A stretch of 64,000 bases of DNA, taken from positions 31,196-95,195 of the forward strand of contig JANYHK010000131.1 of NCBI GenBank assembly GCA_025359105.1, written 5' to 3'. This DNA comes from Myxococcales bacterium. GTDB taxonomy: Bacteria > Myxococcota_A > Polyangia > Polyangiales > Polyangiaceae. The notes beneath the pieces were generated by a model, which made no database searches, was not told the DNA's origin, and was given only the letters and a program-made list of their open reading frames with translations. Shown here piece after piece: positions 43,181 through 51,278 of the stretch. The translations under genes and the position numbers were made by a program. Every line of letters starts with the position of its first letter. The stretch's first letter is position 1.

Positions 43181-43359
43181 TTCCACTCCTCCAATCTAGC
43201 ATTCCCATTGGGCACGTCTACCCCTGTGGAGCCATCGCCCTTCCGCCCGAAGGCATTGATAAAGCGAAACAATCGGCCACGAGTGTCGCCCTTTGTGTGC
43301 GGGATCGACGGGCGGGGCGCCGCGTGTCTTTGCTCGCGCGCGGCAGTGGAGTAAGGCCG

Positions 43360-43388
43360 CGCGTGGACGCGTGGCGCGCGTCCACGCG
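43360..43388. promoter_or_regulatory. Strong GC hairpin upstream of tdk
   Basis: CGCGTGGACGCG pairs perfectly with CGCGTCCACGCG across TGGCG (12-base stem, 5-base loop). It lies 28 bases upstream of the tdk ATG, within the 236-base gap after the small protein gene. No T-run follows. It could be a leader structure or operator for tdk. The rest of the gap shows nothing else I can support apart from a good ribosome site (GGTGAGGACGGA) before the ATG. Confidence 0.4.
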
Positions 43389-43416
43389 TTGGTGACGACG
43401 CCAAGGTGAGGACGGA

Positions 43417-44031
43417 ATGAGGGAGTCGGGTGAGCACCTTTCGTTCGGAGTCGCCGAGGCGGTCGACGTCGCGGCGCGACGCGGCTGCCTCGAGGTCGTG
43501 TGCGGCTCGATGTTCAGCGGCAAGACGGAGGAGCTCCTCCGCCGCATGAAGCGGGCGAGGCTCGCGCGGCAGCGGGTGCAGCTGTTCAAGCCGCGCGTCG
43601 ACCAGCGCTACGACGCGGTGAAGGTCGTGAGCCACGAGGGTGCCAACGCCGACGCGGTCCCGGTAGGGAGCGCGGCCGAGCTGCTCGAGACGGTGCAAGC
43701 GGACACCGCGGTCGTCGGGATCGACGAGGTCCAGTTCTTCGACGAGCGAATCGTCGAGGTCTGCGACACGCTCGCCAACCGCGGGGTGCGCGTGATCTGC
43801 GCGGGGCTCGACCAGGACTACCGCGGGCAGCCGTTCGGCCCGATCTCGCTGCTCATGGCCGTCGCCGAGTTCGTCACGAAGCTCCACGCGGTGTGCTCCA
43901 AGTGCGGAGCCCAGGCTTGCCGCTCCCAGCGCCTCGTCGCGAGCGAGGGTCAGCTGTTCGTCGGTGGCGCCGCGGCCTACGAGGCCAGGTGCCGGAGGTG
44001 CTTCTCGCCGGGCGTGATCGAAGGACAATAG
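43417..44031 (+). CDS. tdk: Thymidine kinase (type II)
   Basis: The 204-residue protein is a complete type-II thymidine kinase: P-loop CGSMFSGKTEELLRR (residues about 29-43), VVGIDEVQFFDERI as Walker-B-like segment, GLDQDYRGQPFGP, and zinc-binding CSKCG ... CRRC in the lasso region. It phosphorylates thymidine for salvage into dTMP. A 20-residue N-terminal extension precedes the P-loop strand. It is a single gene between the hairpin above and the His-rich lipoprotein. Confidence 0.94.
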   Translation: MRESGEHLSFGVAEAVDVAARRGCLEVVCGSMFSGKTEELLRRMKRARLARQRVQLFKPRVDQRYDAVKVVSHEGANADAVPVGSAAELLETVQADTAVVGIDEVQFFDERIVEVCDTLANRGVRVICAGLDQDYRGQPFGPISLLMAVAEFVTKLHAVCSKCGAQACRSQRLVASEGQLFVGGAAAYEARCRRCFSPGVIEGQ

Positions 44032-44064
44032 CGTCGTCGCGCGAACCGACCTACACGAAGGGTG

Positions 44065-44088
44065 TAGCAACCGTCCTGACGGTTGCTA
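44065..44088. promoter_or_regulatory. Perfect palindrome before the His-rich lipoprotein gene
   Basis: TAGCAACCGTC-CT-GACGGTTGCTA has perfect 11-base arms around two bases. The right arm ends in TGC-TATACC, an extended -10-like sequence, and the ATG follows 15 bases later. As it overlaps a likely promoter it is probably an operator, perhaps for a metal-responsive regulator given the His-rich product. The 10-base core GCAACCGTCC and the GACGGTTGC[CT]ATA part recur in the inverted repeat before the AraC gene at 34256. Confidence 0.55.
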
Positions 44089-44103
44089 TACCGTGCGCGA
44101 ATC

Positions 44104-44667
44104 ATGAGCACAGTCCTCCGCCACCTCGCACCGCTCTTCGCCCTCACGCTCGCCGCCGTCGTTCCAGCGTGCGGGAATTCGACGCCGCCCGCCGCGGCAC
44201 CCGCCAGCACGCACGGCGACGGCCACGGCCACGGCCACGGCGAGGGCCACGGCGAGGGCAAAGGCGAGGGCAAAGGCGAGCACGGCAAGGGCGAGGGGCA
44301 CGGCCACCATGACGGCGAGCACGGCGAGCACGGTGAGCACCACGCGCTCACCGGCCCCGTGCACGAGCTGCACGAGATCCTCGCGCCCGTCTGGCACATG
44401 TCCAAGGGGCCCGAGCGCGCCGCGAAGACGTGCGAGAAGGCGCTCGCGATGCACGACAAGTCGCTCGCGGTGCAAGCGGCGCCCGTCCCCGAGCAGGCGA
44501 AGGCGATGAAGGAGGCCGAATGGAAGGCCGCTTCCGCCGAGCTCGTCGTCGCCAGCAAGGCGCTCGTCACCGAGTGCGAGAAGGCGGGCCGCCCCGCGCT
44601 CGAGGAGCGCTTCACGGCGTTCCACGAGCGCTTCCACAAAGTCGCCGAGCTTCTCGAGCACCACTGA
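44104..44667 (+). CDS. His-rich lipoprotein (probable metal binding)
   Basis: A 187-residue protein with signal peptide and lipobox VVPAC (Cys23, then Gly). Residues about 37-80 are a His/Gly/Glu/Asp/Lys-rich repeat (GDGHGHGHGEGHGEGK, then HGHHDGEHGEHGEHH) containing about 15 His. The remaining 105 residues are helical, with HELHEILAPVWHM and two Cys. It is an outer- or inner-membrane lipoprotein that probably binds Zn, Ni or Co. Its reading frame could begin at 44083, but this would precede the signal peptide with unlikely residues. The perfect palindrome just upstream suggests tight control. Confidence 0.7.
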   Translation: MSTVLRHLAPLFALTLAAVVPACGNSTPPAAAPASTHGDGHGHGHGEGHGEGKGEGKGEHGKGEGHGHHDGEHGEHGEHHALTGPVHELHEILAPVWHMSKGPERAAKTCEKALAMHDKSLAVQAAPVPEQAKAMKEAEWKAASAELVVASKALVTECEKAGRPALEERFTAFHERFHKVAELLEHH

Positions 44668-44724
44668 AACCTCGCGCTTGATCGACCGGGTTCGAGGCGC
44701 GCCGGGCGGTAAGATGGCGTGAGC

Positions 44725-46521
44725 ATGCAGTTCGCGCCTCGCTTTCGGGATCTGGCGACGATGCGCCGCGACGGTCTCGCCGCGCACCGGACGCGCCCGT
44801 TCCTGGGCGCACGCGGGGACGCCGGATGGACGTGGACCACGCACGGCGACTTCGACGCGCGCGTCCTCGCCGTCGCGCGCGGATTCGCGCGGCTCGGTCT
44901 GGAGAAGGGGGACAAGCTCGGGCTCATTTCCAAAAACCGCGTCGCGTGGGCGGAGTGCGCCTACGCTGCCTGGGAGCTCGGCGTGGTGCTCGTGCCGATG
45001 TACGAGCAGCAGCAAGCGAAGGACTGGCTCTACATCCTGCGCGACTCCGGCGCGGTCGCGTGCATCACGGCGACCCGCACGGTCGCCAAGGTGCTCGAGG
45101 CTTCGCGCGGGGAGCTGCCCGCGCTCATGCACGTCGTGCCGTTCGAGGGCGACGCGTACGAGGACCTCGTGCGCGGCGCGGACGACGTAGCGGCCGTCCG
45201 CGCCGCGCTCGTCCCGGACGACGAAGCCGTCTTCATCTACACGTCCGGCACCACCGGTAGCCCGAAGGGCGTGCGCCTCTCGCACGGCACGCTGACGGCC
45301 AACCTGTGCGCCGTCGAAACCATCTTCCACGCGAACCCGGACGAGCGCTTCATGAGCATCCTGCCGTGGGCCCACGCCGGCGGCCTCGGTGAGCTGAACA
45401 TGCTCGTCCTCGCCGGCTCGTCGGCGGCGATCTGCGACGCCCCCGAGAAGATCGCGGCGACCCTGGCGGAGACGCGCCCCACCTGGCTCATCGCCGTCCC
45501 CCGCGTGTGGGCGAAGTTCCGCGACACCTTGAACAAGGCCATGGCCGAGCGCCCGTCGATCGTACGCCGCCTCTACACGCGCGCGATGGACGCGGGGACG
45601 CGACGCCGCAAACGGCTGCCCGTTGGGCTGAAGGACCGCGTCGCGCTCCTGTTCGCCGAGCGCGTGCTCTACCCGAAGGTCCGCGAGCGCCTCGGCGGAC
45701 GCATCCACACCACCACCGTCGGAGCGGCCGCGCTCGGTGAGGATCTCGGCCATTTCCTCGAGAATCTCGGCATTCGCGTCCTCGAAGTGTACGGGCAGAC
45801 GGAGTGCTCGCCGATCGCGACCGTCGTCTACCCGGACGAGCCCGACGCGCTCGGCAGCGTGGGACGCGCGCTCCCGGGCCTCCGCATCGAGCTCGACCAC
45901 GACGTCGCCGGCGGCGACGAAGCGAACGGCGAAATCATCGTCCACGGCCACTGCGTGATGCTCGGCTACCACGGCCTGCCCGACGAGGACGCGCGCGCGC
46001 TGACCAAGGAGCGAGGCCTGCGCACCGGCGACCTCGGCCGGATCGACCCGAACGGCAACCTGTGGATCACCGGGCGCGTGAAGGAGGTCTACAAGCTCGA
46101 CAACGGCAGGTTCGTCGCGCCCGTCCCCATCGAAGAGCGGATCTGCGCGAGCCCGTTCATCTCCCAGGTCATGCTGCACGGCCTGAACCGGCCGCACAAC
46201 GTCGCCCTCGTCGTCGTCGACGCCGGTGTGCTCGCGCCGTGGTGCAAGGAGCGGGGAATCGCCACCGCGGACCACGACGCGATGGTCGCGGACCCACGCG
46301 TCCGGGCGCTCGTCGTCGCAGAGATCGCGCGGCTGACGACCGAGCTCAAGGGCTACGAGCGCATCGCCGACTTCGTCCTCACCAGCGAGGAGCTGACGCT
46401 CGACAACGGAATGCTCACGCCCACGCTCAAAGTAAAGCGGCGCGAGGTGCTCGAAAAATACGGCGCGCGGCTCGAGGCCCTTTACGCGGGAGGCGAGACG
46501 CGAGCGGGTTCCCGACCCTGA
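44725..46521 (+). CDS. Long-chain acyl-CoA synthetase (AMP-binding, FadD-type)
   Basis: The 598-residue protein has the ANL superfamily motifs in order: IYTSGTTGSPKGVRLSH (about 172), VPRVWAKFR, EVYGQTECSP (about 355), RTGDLGRIDPNGNLWITGR and, at the C-terminus, the catalytic-Lys region TPTLKVKR. The GQTE and TGD-LG forms are those of long-chain acyl-CoA synthetases. It activates a fatty acid to acyl-AMP and then acyl-CoA. ATG 44725 is used; GTG 44719 would add two residues. It is a free-standing gene between the His-rich lipoprotein and the transpeptidase on the opposite strand. Confidence 0.9.
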   Translation: MQFAPRFRDLATMRRDGLAAHRTRPFLGARGDAGWTWTTHGDFDARVLAVARGFARLGLEKGDKLGLISKNRVAWAECAYAAWELGVVLVPMYEQQQAKDWLYILRDSGAVACITATRTVAKVLEASRGELPALMHVVPFEGDAYEDLVRGADDVAAVRAALVPDDEAVFIYTSGTTGSPKGVRLSHGTLTANLCAVETIFHANPDERFMSILPWAHAGGLGELNMLVLAGSSAAICDAPEKIAATLAETRPTWLIAVPRVWAKFRDTLNKAMAERPSIVRRLYTRAMDAGTRRRKRLPVGLKDRVALLFAERVLYPKVRERLGGRIHTTTVGAAALGEDLGHFLENLGIRVLEVYGQTECSPIATVVYPDEPDALGSVGRALPGLRIELDHDVAGGDEANGEIIVHGHCVMLGYHGLPDEDARALTKERGLRTGDLGRIDPNGNLWITGRVKEVYKLDNGRFVAPVPIEERICASPFISQVMLHGLNRPHNVALVVVDAGVLAPWCKERGIATADHDAMVADPRVRALVVAEIARLTTELKGYERIADFVLTSEELTLDNGMLTPTLKVKRREVLEKYGARLEALYAGGETRAGSRP

Positions 46522-46577
46522 GCGCGAAGAGAGGCGAGCCCGTCAATTGCCTCGGCTCGAGGGCACGGGCGCGGCCG

Positions 46578-47876
46578 TCAATCCTTGTGCGCGATCCGCG
46601 GCGGGCGCAGCAGCCCCGGGACTTTCTGCTCGGCGAAGTACGCGTGCATCATCTCGCGCGCGACGACGTTCGCTTTGACCTGCCATGTCGGGAGGTTCAC
46701 GACGAGGACGGCGATCGCCACGGGCTTCACCCCCGGCATGGGCTTGCTGGGGGCAAAGCCCGTGAACCACGTGTAGAAGCGCCGCGCCTTGTCGTCGGTG
46801 AGCGTGCCGGTCTTTCCGGCGACCGCGATGCCCGGCAAAAACGGCGTGCCCTTCCCGTCGTGGAACGCGCGGTAGCACGTGCCCTCGGCGACGGTGTGCT
46901 CCATCATCGTCGTCACGGCCTGCGCCGTGGCGGGCGAGACCGCGCGCTTCAGCGTGATGGGTGTGGCGGCGGCGGTCCACACCGGCTGCCCGTTGGCCTC
47001 CGTGATCGCGCTCACGATCATCGGGCGGATCGGCTCGCCGCCGCGCGCCACCGTGGTGCTGAGCTGCGCGGCCTCCAGCGGCGAGAGCGTCGTGTTCCAG
47101 AACCCCGCGGCGGTGCGCGCGAAGCCGAGCGTGTCCGGGGGCAGGTGGATGACGCTCGCCTGGACCGGTACGTCGAACGGCACCGGCTCGCCAAAGCCGA
47201 ACGCGCGCGCGGTGTCTTCCAGTACGGGAGGCTTCAGGTGCTTCAAGGCGAGCCGCGCGAAGACGGTGTTGATGCTGCGGCCCATCGCGCCGGAGAGCGT
47301 GGAGCACCAGCGATCGCGAACCGGATCGTCCTCGAGATCGCTCGCCAGGATCTTCTGCTCGCCGCCCGAGAAGCACTGCTTCGTGTCGGGGCTGAGCCCG
47401 GCGCTCTCGACGAGCGCGGCGCCGGTGACGATCTTGAACACGCTGGCCGCGGGAGCGGTCGCCTCGGCGCAGAGATCGCGCGCGACCGCGCCCTCGACGT
47501 GGCTGGCGTAGACGAGGACGTGGCCCGTCTCCGGGTCGATCATGACGATCGACGCCTCGGGGAGCTTGTGCGCGGCCATGACGGTGAGCGCCTGCCGCTG
47601 GAGGCCCGCGTCGATCGTCAGGCGCGCGATCTTGCGCCCTTCCATCGGCGCGCTCACGCCCTTGTCGTCGAGGCCGATCTTCGTGAGGTCGAGGCCGGGC
47701 ATCGGCGGCGGCGGCGGCGGCTGCGGCGCGGCCTGGGGGCCCTGGGCCGCCTTGGCGAGCGGCTCGTCCATGGACGTGGCGTGCGCCACCCCGCCGCCGA
47801 GCGAGCGGCGAGCGAGGGGAACGAGCCCCACCGCGCACGCGGCGACGACCACCCCGCCGAGAATCCTCCGTCGCAT
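46578..47876 (-). CDS. Stand-alone penicillin-binding transpeptidase
   Basis: The 432-residue protein has an N-terminal hydrophobic anchor (ILGGVVVAACAVGLVPLA) followed by a Pro-rich segment, and then a transpeptidase domain: active-site Ser145 in SVFK (145-148), SIN (201-203) and KTG (355-357, in GKTGTL). The domain follows the FtsI/PBP2 plan but lacks the N-terminal dimerisation domain. It probably cross-links peptidoglycan in the periplasm, with beta-lactam binding, or acts as a beta-lactamase-like protein. Starts at 47876; the divergent HEAT-repeat gene starts 28 bases away. Confidence 0.85.
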   Translation of the reverse strand: MRRRILGGVVVAACAVGLVPLARRSLGGGVAHATSMDEPLAKAAQGPQAAPQPPPPPPMPGLDLTKIGLDDKGVSAPMEGRKIARLTIDAGLQRQALTVMAAHKLPEASIVMIDPETGHVLVYASHVEGAVARDLCAEATAPAASVFKIVTGAALVESAGLSPDTKQCFSGGEQKILASDLEDDPVRDRWCSTLSGAMGRSINTVFARLALKHLKPPVLEDTARAFGFGEPVPFDVPVQASVIHLPPDTLGFARTAAGFWNTTLSPLEAAQLSTTVARGGEPIRPMIVSAITEANGQPVWTAAATPITLKRAVSPATAQAVTTMMEHTVAEGTCYRAFHDGKGTPFLPGIAVAGKTGTLTDDKARRFYTWFTGFAPSKPMPGVKPVAIAVLVVNLPTWQVKANVVAREMMHAYFAEQKVPGLLRPPRIAHKD

Positions 47877-47904
47877 GCCCCATCGGATGACACGGGGGGG
47901 TGAA

Positions 47905-50253
47905 ATGGGGCAAACAAACGGGGTGAAGGTACGCCGCGCGTTCGGACTCGTCTGTGCAATATCCACGCTTTGGACGGCGAGGGCCTCCGCCGACCCGCGG
48001 GTGCGTGTCGACGCCGAGAAGAAGGCGCTTATTTATGCGGGCGGCTCGCTGCCGATTCCGCTCGCGCAGATCGCCGCGGGCGCCGTGACGTCGGCGGACG
48101 TGCCGCTGGGAGGCGGGAAGGTCGTGACGCACGTGCGCGTCGCCGCGGAGCCAAACGCGTGGGAGGCGCTCGTGGCCGGCGACGCGGTCGTGTACTCCGG
48201 GCTCACGGGGTTCGTCCGCGGGCAGCCGGGGGGGCGCAGCGGCGAAGTCGTGCAGCTCATCGCGCGCGAGTCGGGCGACAAGGTCGTGCTCGTCGGTGAG
48301 GCGCGGGAGGACGTTACGCTCTGCGGGCAAGCGACGACCGCGCTGTCCCCGCGCGTGCTCGATCCGAAGACGATGAAGCTCCGCGAGGCGACTGTGCAGC
48401 GGCTCCCGCTCGAGCAGCGAACGAAGGCGGTTCGCATCGTGGCCGCGGCGAGGCGCGGCCCGGCGGAGAAATCGCTGGGGCGCCTGCTCCTCGCGACGGC
48501 GTCGAGCACCGGCGTGGCCAAGGCGCTGACCGACGGCGATCCCGAGACGCTGTGGACGGAGAAACGGCCGGGGCTGGGGCAGGGTGAGTTCGTCACGATG
48601 GACGCGCCGCCGGACGTGCCGATCACGCGCCTCGCGGTGACGATCGCGCCCGCCGAGCCCAGCGACGAGGGCGCGGCACCGCAGACGTTCTACCTGGTGG
48701 CGAAGGACCGGACGTTCGCCGTCACCTTGCCCGAGGACGCGTGGACCCACCCGGGCGAGGCGTACGACGTGCCGCTCCCGGAGCCCATCACGACGGCCTG
48801 CCTCAGCCTCGTGCTCGACGCCGCGTACGTGCGAGGCAAGGCCCCCGACGTCGGCGTCGCGGAGCTCGTCGCGTACAGCGCGTTCGACGGCGGGGACGGA
48901 TCGCTCGAGAAGGTGGCGCGTGCGCTGGCAGGCGGGGGCGGGCGCGCGGAGGCCGCGGCAGCGGTGCTGAAGCGAGCGGCCGCGCCCCTGCCTGCGCTGC
49001 GCGCGGTGTACGGCGAGCTCGACGCGCCCGGGCGGGCCCTGGCGATGGACGTGGCGAGCGCGGCAGCGTGCGGGGACGGCGCGCCGCTCTTGACCCTCGC
49101 GCTGGGAGACGAGGATCGCGAGGTCGTCCGGAAGGCGCGGGGGAAGCTCGAACGCTGCGCGAAGGCGGCGGCGCCCGCCCTGGCCGACGGCGTGCGCAAC
49201 GGCGCGCCCAAGGCGCGCGTGCAGGCGGCGACTCTGCTCGCGCACGTGGCGCCGCGGGAAGCGCTGGCGCCGCTGGCGGAAGCACTGGGCCGCGGCGACG
49301 CCGAGACGCGGGCGGCGGTGCGTGGCGCGCTGGGGCACGCGGCACAGGGCGCGGACAAAGACGCGCTCAGCGCGCTCCTCGCACGCGCAGGTGGGGCAGC
49401 GGCCAAGGTCGAGATGCTACGCGCGCTCTCGGCGCGACTCGGCGACGTTCACGGCGACGCCGACGCGCGCATCGCCGAGCTCCTCGCGCCGGGCGCGGAC
49501 ATGCGTACGCGCTTCCTGCTCGCCGGCCCGCTCGCCGATCTCTCGCGCGCGGGCGACGACGCGGCGACGGCGCGCCTCGGCGTGCTCCTCGCCGAAGATC
49601 CGCACGCCGCGGTGCGCGCGCACGCCGCCGAGCTCGCGGCCGGGGTCGCCCCGCTGGCGCCACGGCTCGCCGCGGCGATAGACGATCGGGAGCCGCGCGT
49701 CCGCGAGGCCGCGCTTCGCTCCCTCGCGGCGGCGCACGCGGCAGCCGGCGAGGCCCGCGCGATCGCGCACCTCGGGGGCGACGGGTGGACGTTCGTTCGC
49801 GCCGCGGCGGCCGCTGCCCTCGCCGCGCAGCCACGCTCGCCGGCCGCCGATCGCGGCCTGGCGGCGGCGCTGCGCGATCCCTCCGCGCGCGTGCGCGCCG
49901 CCGCCGTGGAAGGGCTCGCTGCCCACGACGCGCGGTCCGAGATCGCAGCGCTTGGCGCCCGCGCCTTCGACGAGAAGGAGGACGCCGAGGTGCGCCTCGC
50001 CGCCGTCCGCGCCCTCGGGCGCACGTGCGCGCAAGGCACGGTCGACGATCTCACGCGCCTCGCCGTCGCGGGCGCCTCGCAGGTCGCGGACGAGGACGCG
50101 CGCTCTCTCGCCATCGCCGCTACCGCTACACTCGGGCGCATCCATCCGAAGGACCTCGCCGCCCGCCTCGCGAAGATCACGGGCGATGGCGCCAACGACG
50201 CGGTGAAGCGCGCCGCGACCCACGCGCGCGGGGCGACGGAGATCTGCCGATGA
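47905..50253 (+). CDS. Exported HEAT-repeat protein with discoidin-like domain
   Basis: The 782-residue protein has a short signal sequence (AFGLVCAISTLWTARASA). Residues about 185-300 resemble a discoidin / NADase-type glycan-binding domain (ASSTGVAKALTDGDPETLW, then the ITRLAVTI strand). The C-terminal 450 residues are Ala-rich helical repeats of HEAT/PBS-lyase type (for example AAVRGALGHAAQG, PRVREAALRSLAAAHA, ARVRAAAVEGLAAHDA). It should be a periplasmic or surface scaffold. A run of seven Gs 4 bases before the ATG at 47905 is its ribosome site. The stop overlaps the start of the rhodanese gene (ATGA). Confidence 0.75.
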   Translation: MGQTNGVKVRRAFGLVCAISTLWTARASADPRVRVDAEKKALIYAGGSLPIPLAQIAAGAVTSADVPLGGGKVVTHVRVAAEPNAWEALVAGDAVVYSGLTGFVRGQPGGRSGEVVQLIARESGDKVVLVGEAREDVTLCGQATTALSPRVLDPKTMKLREATVQRLPLEQRTKAVRIVAAARRGPAEKSLGRLLLATASSTGVAKALTDGDPETLWTEKRPGLGQGEFVTMDAPPDVPITRLAVTIAPAEPSDEGAAPQTFYLVAKDRTFAVTLPEDAWTHPGEAYDVPLPEPITTACLSLVLDAAYVRGKAPDVGVAELVAYSAFDGGDGSLEKVARALAGGGGRAEAAAAVLKRAAAPLPALRAVYGELDAPGRALAMDVASAAACGDGAPLLTLALGDEDREVVRKARGKLERCAKAAAPALADGVRNGAPKARVQAATLLAHVAPREALAPLAEALGRGDAETRAAVRGALGHAAQGADKDALSALLARAGGAAAKVEMLRALSARLGDVHGDADARIAELLAPGADMRTRFLLAGPLADLSRAGDDAATARLGVLLAEDPHAAVRAHAAELAAGVAPLAPRLAAAIDDREPRVREAALRSLAAAHAAAGEARAIAHLGGDGWTFVRAAAAAALAAQPRSPAADRGLAAALRDPSARVRAAAVEGLAAHDARSEIAALGARAFDEKEDAEVRLAAVRALGRTCAQGTVDDLTRLAVAGASQVADEDARSLAIAATATLGRIHPKDLAARLAKITGDGANDAVKRAATHARGATEICR

Positions 50254-50696
50254 GCGGCGAAGTCACGCGCGTGTCCCCCGTCGAGGCGCACGCTCTCGTC
50301 ACAGGCGAAGGCTACGCGCACGTCGACGTGCGGACGGAGGCCGAGTTCGAGGAAGGCCACCCCGCCGGCGCCTACAACGTCCCGTTCGAGCATGCGACGG
50401 ACGCCGGCATGACGGAGAACCCCGAGTTTCTCCGCGTGATGCGGGCGACGTTCGCGGTGGACGCGCCCATCGTCGTCGGCTGCAGGTCGGGCCAGCGGTC
50501 CCTACGAGCGGCGCGCGCCCTCGCGGACTCAGGATACGTGCGCGTCGTCGATCAGCGCGCCGGCTGGGCGGGAGTACGCTCACCGTTCGGCGAGCTCAAG
50601 GAGAAGGGCTGGCAAGCCGAAGGCCTGCCGGCAGAAGCCGGCGCCCCTGCCGGCCGCGCGTACGCCGACCTGCACGGTGTGGACTCAGCACACTAG
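50250..50696 (+). CDS. Rhodanese-domain sulphurtransferase
   Basis: The 148-residue protein is a single rhodanese domain: VDVRTEAEFEEGHPAGAYNV near the start and the active-site loop VVGCRSGQRSLRAA with Cys78. The CRSGQRS loop is that of single-domain sulphurtransferases (GlpE/PspE type). It probably carries a persulphide in the cytoplasm. Its start overlaps the HEAT-repeat gene stop, and its last 4 bases overlap the end of the convergent gene at 50693. The tail after the domain (about 30 residues) is Ala/Gly-rich. Confidence 0.88.
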   Translation: MSGEVTRVSPVEAHALVTGEGYAHVDVRTEAEFEEGHPAGAYNVPFEHATDAGMTENPEFLRVMRATFAVDAPIVVGCRSGQRSLRAARALADSGYVRVVDQRAGWAGVRSPFGELKEKGWQAEGLPAEAGAPAGRAYADLHGVDSAH

Positions 50697-51271
50697 CGAC
50701 CCTTCGCGCGCTCGAAGTCGTCGGCGGCGGCCGTCACGATCGCGAGGTCGCGCGACGCTTTCTGCGCCTCGGCGTCGAGATCCGCCGTGAACATCGTCAT
50801 TCCCCACATGCCGTTGTCTCGCCGTCGAAACGCGTAGCGCGTCCCTCGCGCGGTGACGACGCTCGCGCGCTCCCCTTCGGTCTCGACGCGCGAGACGCCC
50901 GACAGATCCCGCCGCAGACGCGCGATCCACCCGCGCTCCTTCGCGATGCGCACGAACACCGCTTCCGCGCCGGCCGCGCGCGCGTCCGGGCCATACGCGG
51001 CCACGAGCTCGGATTTTTGCGGCTCGGGGTAGCTCGCCACCACGCGTTCGAGCGCCTTCTTGCGCGCGTCGCGGAGCGTGAAGCACGCCCACTGCGCCTC
51101 GGTCTCGAGGTACGGAAACGCGGCCTCCGGCCGATCCTCGCTCATGCCCAGCGCGATGCGCAGGTACGCCCCTTCCGGCGTCTGGTCCGAAGGAAACGGC
51201 CGCTTCATCACCTGGTAGATCACGAGGACCACGAGCGCCGACGCGGCGAGGAGGGCCAGCTTCCTTTTCAC
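50693..51271 (-). CDS. Membrane-anchored protein of unknown function
   Basis: A 192-residue protein with an N-terminal membrane anchor or uncleaved signal (LALLAASALVVLVIYQVM), then a soluble domain: TPEGAYLRIALGMSEDRPEA, PYLETEAQWACF, a helical region with Arg/Glu pairs, and a short beta region (RGTRYAFRRRDNGMWGMT). Nothing in it is a motif I recognise. The gene is 7 bases downstream of the DUF155-like gene on the same strand, so both are probably one transcript. Both products have membrane segments and may work together. Confidence 0.6.
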   Translation of the reverse strand: MKRKLALLAASALVVLVIYQVMKRPFPSDQTPEGAYLRIALGMSEDRPEAAFPYLETEAQWACFTLRDARKKALERVVASYPEPQKSELVAAYGPDARAAGAEAVFVRIAKERGWIARLRRDLSGVSRVETEGERASVVTARGTRYAFRRRDNGMWGMTMFTADLDAEAQKASRDLAIVTAAADDFERAKGR

Positions 51272-51278
51272 CGGAGCC

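Noticed and set aside
44685..44700. GGGTTCGAGGC before the acyl-CoA synthetase gene
   Set aside because: It resembles a T-loop, but the flanks do not fold into a tRNA.
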